Assembly (NCBI GenBank): GCA_004151065.3
Contig: NWUY0300041599.1
Span: forward strand, 12,033-25,257
Source: Larix sibirica
Lineage: Eukaryota > Streptophyta > Pinopsida > Pinales > Pinaceae
Direction of reading: 5' to 3'
DNA length: 13,225 bases
Shown: positions 9,026 to 13,225 of the stretch, in pieces
Position numbering within the stretch: position 1 is the first letter of the stretch
How the letters are laid out: every line of letters starts with the position of its first letter
Notes under the pieces: generated by a model
What the model saw: the letters and a program-made list of their open reading frames with translations, nothing else
Told to the model about the DNA's origin: nothing
The model's database searches: none
Position numbers and translations under genes: made by a program

Positions 9026-10521
9026 GATGTCTCTCAACAACTCTTTTGTTGGATCCACTTCGTACTTTGGTTCGTGCAATTTTTATGCCATGAAAATGCA
9101 TTGATATAATTAATATAAAGGTTTCTTGTTATTTCATTAATTATAAAATGAGGGAACTAAAACAACATAGCTACTTACAAATTGCACAATTAACCTTTGA
9201 TACTCCAACATATACTCACAACGTATACTTAACCTAATGTCCATCAATTCTTTAGATGGCTCTTCTTTGTATGTTAGCACCTGTTAGAATATATCCATGG
9301 ATGAGTGTAAATTAATTAAAACATAAAGATCAAAACGAATATGAAATATTAAGGAAAATACAAGTACTCACAGATTTTGTGATCAACCCTATCCGCCTTG
9401 TCCTCCTGTATTATGTGTTGAATGTGTTCCATTTTGTTTTTCGGCAACAAAACAACTTAAAATCAATATTCGATGCAATAATTAAACTCTTTGTACAATG
9501 TAAAATAAAAATTCAATGATTACATACATTTGATGCACGCTATTGTTGGGATGGATCCTCATGTGATGCAATTATGTCCATTTCCTTGACCATCTCCTTG
9601 TACACTTTTTTTGACATCCCTACTGACTTGTTTTGGATATCCCCTCATTCATCCTTTCAAATTTTCATATTGAAAAGCAAAAAGAACAAAATAAAACTTT
9701 TAATATTTTTTTGAAAATAAATATAGCCAAAATCTTAATTTCATATTTTTTGTAGTAGTATATACATATTATAGAAAAACATGTTTATGAATAATAGTTT
9801 TTAAATGATTTTTTTTTTGTATTTTTTGTCTATTGCAACTCTGACAGGTCTCATTGACCATTGCTCTGGAAATGCTTGTTATAGTTTATATATGACTTGA
9901 CTCTTGGATTCATTTGATTGATTTTTGTACTATAAGTGGAAACTATGTATATATGTTTTTTCCACTATATTCTTGATAGTTTTATAAAATCTCCCCCTCA
10001 TTGATTTCCAGCACCACTATAAATGAACCGAGGACCACTTCATCATCATTTACATCTTTCATAGTTTTTATCTTCTCAAGGAAACATTCAATTCCATCAA
10101 TGTCAATCCTTGCACAACATTCCATTCCCTTGATGTCGATCCCTGCACAACACTCAACAAATTTGAAAAAATGTTTGAAACATGTTAGTGACAATTCTTA
10201 ATAAGTATATTATTACTAAGAATTCAAATAAAAGCTTCATCTTAATTACTTTTGACTAATCTAATTCCTATCTTTGCAACATTTCCATACATGTTTTATG
10301 TTCTTTTGCACTTAGATTGTAATTATCCTATCGAGTTTCTTTAATTTCTTGCTCTACATGACACACATTAACCAATACACATCATTTAAACCTACAAATA
10401 ATTTAAATATATTAATTTTATAATAAAATTTCAAATAACTTGCCTTGTCCTCTTTTTGGGATGTGATACCATCATTCTTGTTGCATGAAGTTCTTTTTCT
10501 TGAACTTATATGAGCCACATT
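9026..10521 (-). pseudogene. Relic of a multi-exon gene, function unknown
   Basis: Short coding-like blocks follow each other on the minus strand, several bounded by plant-type splice sites. 10444-10521: acceptor TTGATAG, 26 codons starting NVAHISSRKR, then a GC-type donor AAG|GCAAGT. About 10285-10353: acceptor CATGTAG, frame unclear. About 9995-10190: 70-codon frame with an 11-residue repeat and FLEKIKTMKDVNDDEVV. 9528-9653: 42 codons with MSKKVYKEMVKEMD, two stops (TGA, TAG), donor GTATGT. 9372-9441: KNKMEHIQHIIQEDK, donor GTGAGT, damaged acceptor. 9179-9280: 34 codons, acceptor CTAACAG, donor GTAAGT, with YKEEPSKELMDIRLSIRCEY. 9026-9082: KLHEPKYEVDPTKELLRDI, donor GTAAGG. Most are phase 0; one junction is off by a base. 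I do not recognise the protein: hydrophilic, Lys/Glu-rich, probably helical. A transposon-encoded protein is possible. Stops and broken sites make it a pseudogene. Confidence 0.45.
10096..10161 (-). repeat. 33-bp in-frame tandem duplication (11-residue repeat)
   Basis: On the minus strand the open frame reads ECCAGIDIKGM then ECCARIDIDGI, then EC again. The DNA units are 33 bp apart (TGTCGATCCCTGCACAACAC and TGTCAATCCTTGCACAACAT on the plus strand). The period is a multiple of three and the frame is kept in both units, which supports the idea that this stretch was once translated. Confidence 0.8.
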
Positions 10522-10923
10522 CTATCAATAAAATCCTCAGTTCATGAGATATAGAAACTATGTAATATGTTTTACAAATAAAACAAAGAATTGAAAGTTA
10601 TAGATTTATTGATGTGCATGACAGAGTTATATGCATCGTTGCGATTATACACATCAATATCTATTTGTCCGACTCTTTATAAATTTCAAAAATAATAAAA
10701 TAAACTCAGATGGTGCATTGTATTTTAATAAGCACACTAGTACATACACATTTTATATTTTGCATAACCAAACCATAAATTATTCAAAATCTACAAACTA
10801 TAATGATTCACTTTTACGACAAAAGGGCACTTGCGCATTTTATTGTACTTTGCATATTGGATACCACATAAACATTTAAAAAAATTGACAATGGCAATTT
10901 TTGGGATCCAATCCAATAAGTGG
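10522..10923. other. Stretch without recognisable gene
   Basis: AT-rich. An 82-codon plus-strand open frame at 10631-10879 has no family features, and its composition is that of random AT-rich DNA. Nothing else is seen. Confidence 0.5.
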
Positions 10924-10966
10924 TCCCATTTCTATCGTTGTTTTTTAGGTAAATATCTTGGGGAAA

Positions 10967-11008
10967 ACCCTAGGCACTTCTCCTCATTTCGAGGATGGTG
11001 CCTAGGGT
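10967..11008. repeat. 11-bp perfect inverted repeat inside the SINE
   Basis: ACCCTAGGCAC (10967-10977) and its exact complement (10998-11008) enclose 20 nt, which contain a second short pair (TCCTC and GAGGA). The RNA of the SINE 3' half would fold as a stem with an inner stem. This may be a family-specific 3' structure. Confidence 0.85.
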
Positions 11009-11093
11009 AAACCATAGATTCTTCAATACATAAGGCAAATCATCATTAGGGTTACAACATTATACTCATTATGACCTCAACATGTCACTTATG

Positions 11094-11104
11094 GGAATAG
11101 AACC
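11094..11104 (-). promoter_or_regulatory. Pol III B box of the SINE
   Basis: GGTTCTATTCC matches GGTTCGANTCC at all but one position. The G-to-T change removes the usual CpG. Confidence 0.6.
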
Positions 11105-11135
11105 TAGGTAAAGAAGATAAAACTCCATCCCACCA

Positions 11136-11147
11136 CCACTTGGTCTA
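11136..11147 (-). promoter_or_regulatory. Pol III A box of the SINE
   Basis: TAGACCAAGTGG fits the tRNA A-box pattern TRGYNNARNNGG except for A in place of the pyrimidine at position 4. It lies about 13 nt from the inferred SINE start. Confidence 0.6.
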
Positions 11148-11172
11148 GACCCAATTGAATTCCCATTGCTAT

Positions 11173-11844
11173 AGATACCCAATGTCCCATTTACAAATAC
11201 AAAAATCCATTAAATATCAACTGCCTAAAAGAAAAATAAAATCTCATTGTGAAATAGTAAAGAGTATATAATCATAATGCTAGAGTTTGCAACAAAAAAT
11301 GTTAGGGTTTACAACATTGAAGGTAACTATGAAAGCCTATATTTTCTTGATAGTGCACTATAAATATTAACAGGAACGAAAAAAGTTAGTGATTTTTTTC
11401 AAAACAATTAGGGGAAAATAGAGATGAATAGTAAGAAGTTACATCTCTGAAAATTTTCCTTTGCATAGTTGTATGTGACCTATACTGATCCCTTACCAAT
11501 TTGGCTCTATAGAAAAAATTGGCCACTCCAAAGTCTTCCCCTAGTAAGTCTTTCTTACAGAAGTATTCCCTCGAACTTTTCCCAAAATAATGGAATAATG
11601 ATTAGGATTTTCTATTATAATCTCACTTTTCAAAAAATGGAATTCCCGCTCTTTTTCATTGGATATTTTCACTCATTGATAAGAAACGTGTGAGTTGATT
11701 TTTTTTAATATTTCAATTTTTGGTGTGCTTGTTAGAAATATGTGCAATGGTTCATTGTATATGTAAACCACACTAGTATAATATAAACACAGTTAAAATG
11801 TAATTACAAACATATGGTATTAAATCTTTGCTAACACTAAAGAG
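11173..11844. other. Stretch without recognisable gene
   Basis: Mostly AT-rich non-coding DNA. A 74-codon plus-strand frame at 11469-11693 shows no known domain. A TTTTCTTGATAGTG string ending at 11355 resembles the right terminus of a CACTA transposon, but its partner end is uncertain. Confidence 0.5.
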
Positions 11845-11967
11845 CACTAGAAAAAACTTTGCTAAAACCTTCGACTACCCACCTCCGCTATAAATGGATA
11901 AATGGGACATTTTAGAGGGAGGTTCCACAAAAAAAAAACTCTGTTAAAAGGTGTTTTCCTTGTAGTA
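11845..11967. mobile_element. CACTA-like miniature element, 123 bp
   Basis: The left end is CACTAGAAAAAACTTTGC. The reverse complement of the right end is TACTACAAGGAAAACACC, close to the CACTACAAGAAAA-type termini of plant CACTA transposons. The whole element is a near-palindrome: the left half has ACCTCCGCTATAAATG and the complement of the right half has ACCTCCCTCTAAAATG. The first base of the right terminus has changed from C to T. No 3-bp target duplication is evident (GAG on the left, ACC on the right). There is no coding capacity, so it would be a non-autonomous derivative. Confidence 0.6.
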
Positions 11968-12223
11968 ACCATCACTACATGCCCAATAATCAAACTTGTG
12001 TTCACCTATTCCATGTCTCACAACTAAATCAAGCAATGTATTTATTTGCAAATATAACTAGAAGGCTCAAAGTTTGAATTTTTTCTCTATTATCCAATGA
12101 ACAACATTCAAATGCCACATATATGACTCAATGCAATCATCAAACATCACTTTGGAAACTACTGGTGAAATATATAATGCTTCACGAATACATGAGTACT
12201 TCAATGCATTTGATGTAATTCTC
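11968..12223. other. Stretch without recognisable gene
   Basis: No frame, repeat or RNA is recognised. The last bases before 12224 would carry the target duplication of the LINE that follows, but its 5' end is outside the window, so this cannot be checked here. Confidence 0.5.
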
Positions 12224-12233
12224 TTTTTTTTTT
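12224..12233 (-). other. Poly(A) tail of the right-hand LINE
   Basis: A run of ten T on the plus strand, so ten A at the 3' end of the minus-strand element. It marks the insertion end. Confidence 0.75.
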
Positions 12234-12539
12234 CAACAAGAATGCAAAATAAAATAGATTAAACAGAGAATAAGTTACATATACAAAAATTCCCTTTTAG
12301 GAAGGGAAGAGCAAAAAGGAGTCTGTGCAGTTCAAAATTGAACAAAATCAGATTTCTAGTCTTGAAAATGATGCTTCCCATATGTTCCAAGCTACTATAA
12401 TTGATTGAATATATCCTTATAATCTGCTTACAACAGAAGACAAAAAAACATATAGCTATTCTAGAAAAAACGAACACTTCTACCATCCTGAGGATAAGAT
12501 GGAGGAATGCCCACATGGGTCTGTGAATCATCCTCCATC
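12234..12539 (-). other. LINE 3' untranslated region
   Basis: Lies between the last recognisable ORF2 sequence and the poly(A) tract. A 90-codon frame at 12259-12531 is Phe/Ile/Leu rich, lacks any LINE motif and is probably chance. The short segment 12540-12585 next to it may join the ORF2 tail to the UTR across an internal deletion. Confidence 0.55.
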
Positions 12540-13225
12540 AGGGAGCTTTCTTCACGCTAGATTCCAGGGCCCGCTGAATCAGTGTGCTTTTCAAGATCTT
12601 CCTTAATTTTGGCTCCCATGGCTATGTTACTTAATCTAGGTTCCCTTATTGCTAACCCTCCTTTATTTTTCTCAGCTCGAACAATCTCCAACTTGACCAG
12701 ATGGTATTTATTCCCTCCATTAAGCCCGCCTTGCCATAAGAACTTTCTAATTTCCTTGCTGATCTCACTCATAATACCTAGGGGAGCAAGAACTAAAGAG
12801 CAGAGATAAATGGGAATGGAATTGAGCACCAACTTGATGAGAGTTGCTCATCCTGCCAGGTTTAGCCATTTGACCCCCCAAGGGAGGACCTTATTCTTTA
12901 TTTTAGTGACAATATCTCGCCATCCTTCAGTCCTTCCCTGAAGGGAGATAGGTATTCCCAAGTACTTAAACGAGGTCCACTTCCCGACCACTTTGAACCC
13001 AAGTATTTTGGAGAGGATCAGATTCATATTGTTGGAGCAATTCCATGTATAGATGCAACTTTTCCTTTTATTGATCCCCCCTAGAAACTTCTAAGAAATC
13101 AGAGAGAGTGTTGGAGAAAAGATTCGCATTTCCAATAGTGGCCTTACCCAAAAGGATGTTGTTGAATTGTCATATGCAAACTGGGCGTGGTTGACTGGCT
13201 TGACTCCTCTAACAATGTTGATCCC
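12540..13225 (-). pseudogene. LINE ORF2: RT C-terminal part, runs off right edge
   Basis: Second LINE relic on the minus strand, of a different lineage from the first. From the right edge it reads IVRGVKPVNHAQFAYDN (RT motif C region, family FADD, here YD). Frame changes follow near 13155 and 13090, with ATIGNANLFSNTLSDFLEVS in another frame. Then come SFKYLGIPISLQGRTEGW near 12980-12930 and the thumb-like VLPWGVKWLNLAG. A TGA (12848-12850) sits where the family has Arg, followed by LNSIPIYLCSLVLAP, RKFLWQGG and GGLAIREPRLSNIAMGAKI, which are typical post-RT motifs of plant LINEs. Homology stops soon after GAKI (about 12610) and the frame ends at 12557. The usual further C-terminal domain and any RNase H domain are missing, so an internal deletion before the 3' UTR is likely. 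Confidence 0.85.

Larger units (their letters stand above)
10936..11160 (-). mobile_element. tRNA-derived SINE, 225 bp
   Basis: On the minus strand an A box TAGACCAAGTGG (11147-11136) is followed after 31 nt by a B box GGTTCTATTCC (11104-11094), one base from the canonical GGTTCGANTCC. This is the spacing of a tRNA-type Pol III promoter. The body ends in a short A-rich tail (AAAAAAC, 10946-10940). It is flanked by a direct repeat, TCCCATTTCTAT (10924-10935) and TCCCATTGCTAT (11161-11172), 11 of 12 identical, as expected for the target duplication of a LINE-mobilised element. It encodes no protein and would depend on a LINE enzyme. Its 3' half contains an 11-bp hairpin. I do not recognise the family name or the parent tRNA. 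Confidence 0.7.

Noticed and set aside
9831-9877. Possible extra exon (FPEQWSMRPVRVAI on the minus strand)
   Set aside because: All three minus frames and one plus frame are open over this short span, and the splice sites are weak, so the coding frame cannot be decided.
10631-10879. 82-codon plus-strand frame
   Set aside because: AT-driven composition, no motif, no splice or start context worth noting.
7057-11595. Shared 17-mer TTCCCAAAATAATGGAA at 7057-7073 and 11579-11595
   Set aside because: Similarity fades within about 35 bases; too short in AT-rich DNA to call a repeat family without a search.
11469-11693. 74-codon plus-strand frame
   Set aside because: No recognisable domain or supporting signal; a chance open frame is sufficient.
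12259-12531. 90-codon minus-strand frame rich in Phe and Leu
   Set aside because: It lies in the 3' UTR of the right-hand LINE and carries no LINE or other motif.

Overview
This is non-coding, repeat-rich nuclear DNA of a seed plant. The evidence is several decayed plant non-LTR retrotransposons (LINEs of the L1 type with a plant RNase H module), a probable tRNA-derived SINE, a CACTA-type miniature element and plant-style splice sites. The size and age of the LINE debris would suit a gymnosperm, but that is only an impression. I see no intact host gene, no rRNA or tRNA gene, no CRISPR array and no bacterial feature. Two single ambiguous bases (n, near 3749 and 5698) are present.

Layout. Positions 1-430 (minus strand) hold the start of a LINE ORF1 that runs off the left edge. 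Positions 446-5580 hold an old minus-strand LINE. Read from right to left it has a 5' leader (about 5580-5415), ORF1 with a DUF4283-like domain and a CCHC zinc knuckle (5414 to about 4380, with an untraceable tail to about 3900), and ORF2 with APE endonuclease, reverse transcriptase and C-terminal domain (about 3118-446). A plus-strand RNase H fragment with a 3' trailer (about 3119-3890) sits between ORF1 and ORF2, where the first part of the endonuclease should be. Almost all the damage in these ORFs looks like C-to-T or G-to-A change, as expected of a methylated, silenced element.

Positions 5581-8900 are AT-rich, with a 74-bp dispersed repeat, two tandem duplications and a 381-bp fold-back element (7998-8378). 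Positions about 9026-10521 (minus strand) carry a series of short exon-like blocks with recognisable donor and acceptor sites, mostly in phase 0. I read them as the relic of one multi-exon gene of unknown function, possibly carried by a transposon. Positions 10936-11160 (minus) hold a SINE candidate with A and B boxes, an A-rich tail and a 12-bp target duplication. Positions 11845-11967 hold a CACTA-like miniature element. Positions 12224-13225 (minus) hold the 3' part of another LINE: the RT C-terminal half, a 3' UTR and a 10-nt poly(A) tail.

No genes here work together as a pathway. The window records successive insertions. The points most worth following are the SINE, the multi-exon relic, a 12-nt template-switch insertion that made a perfect hairpin in the LINE, and the oppositely oriented RNase H fragment.
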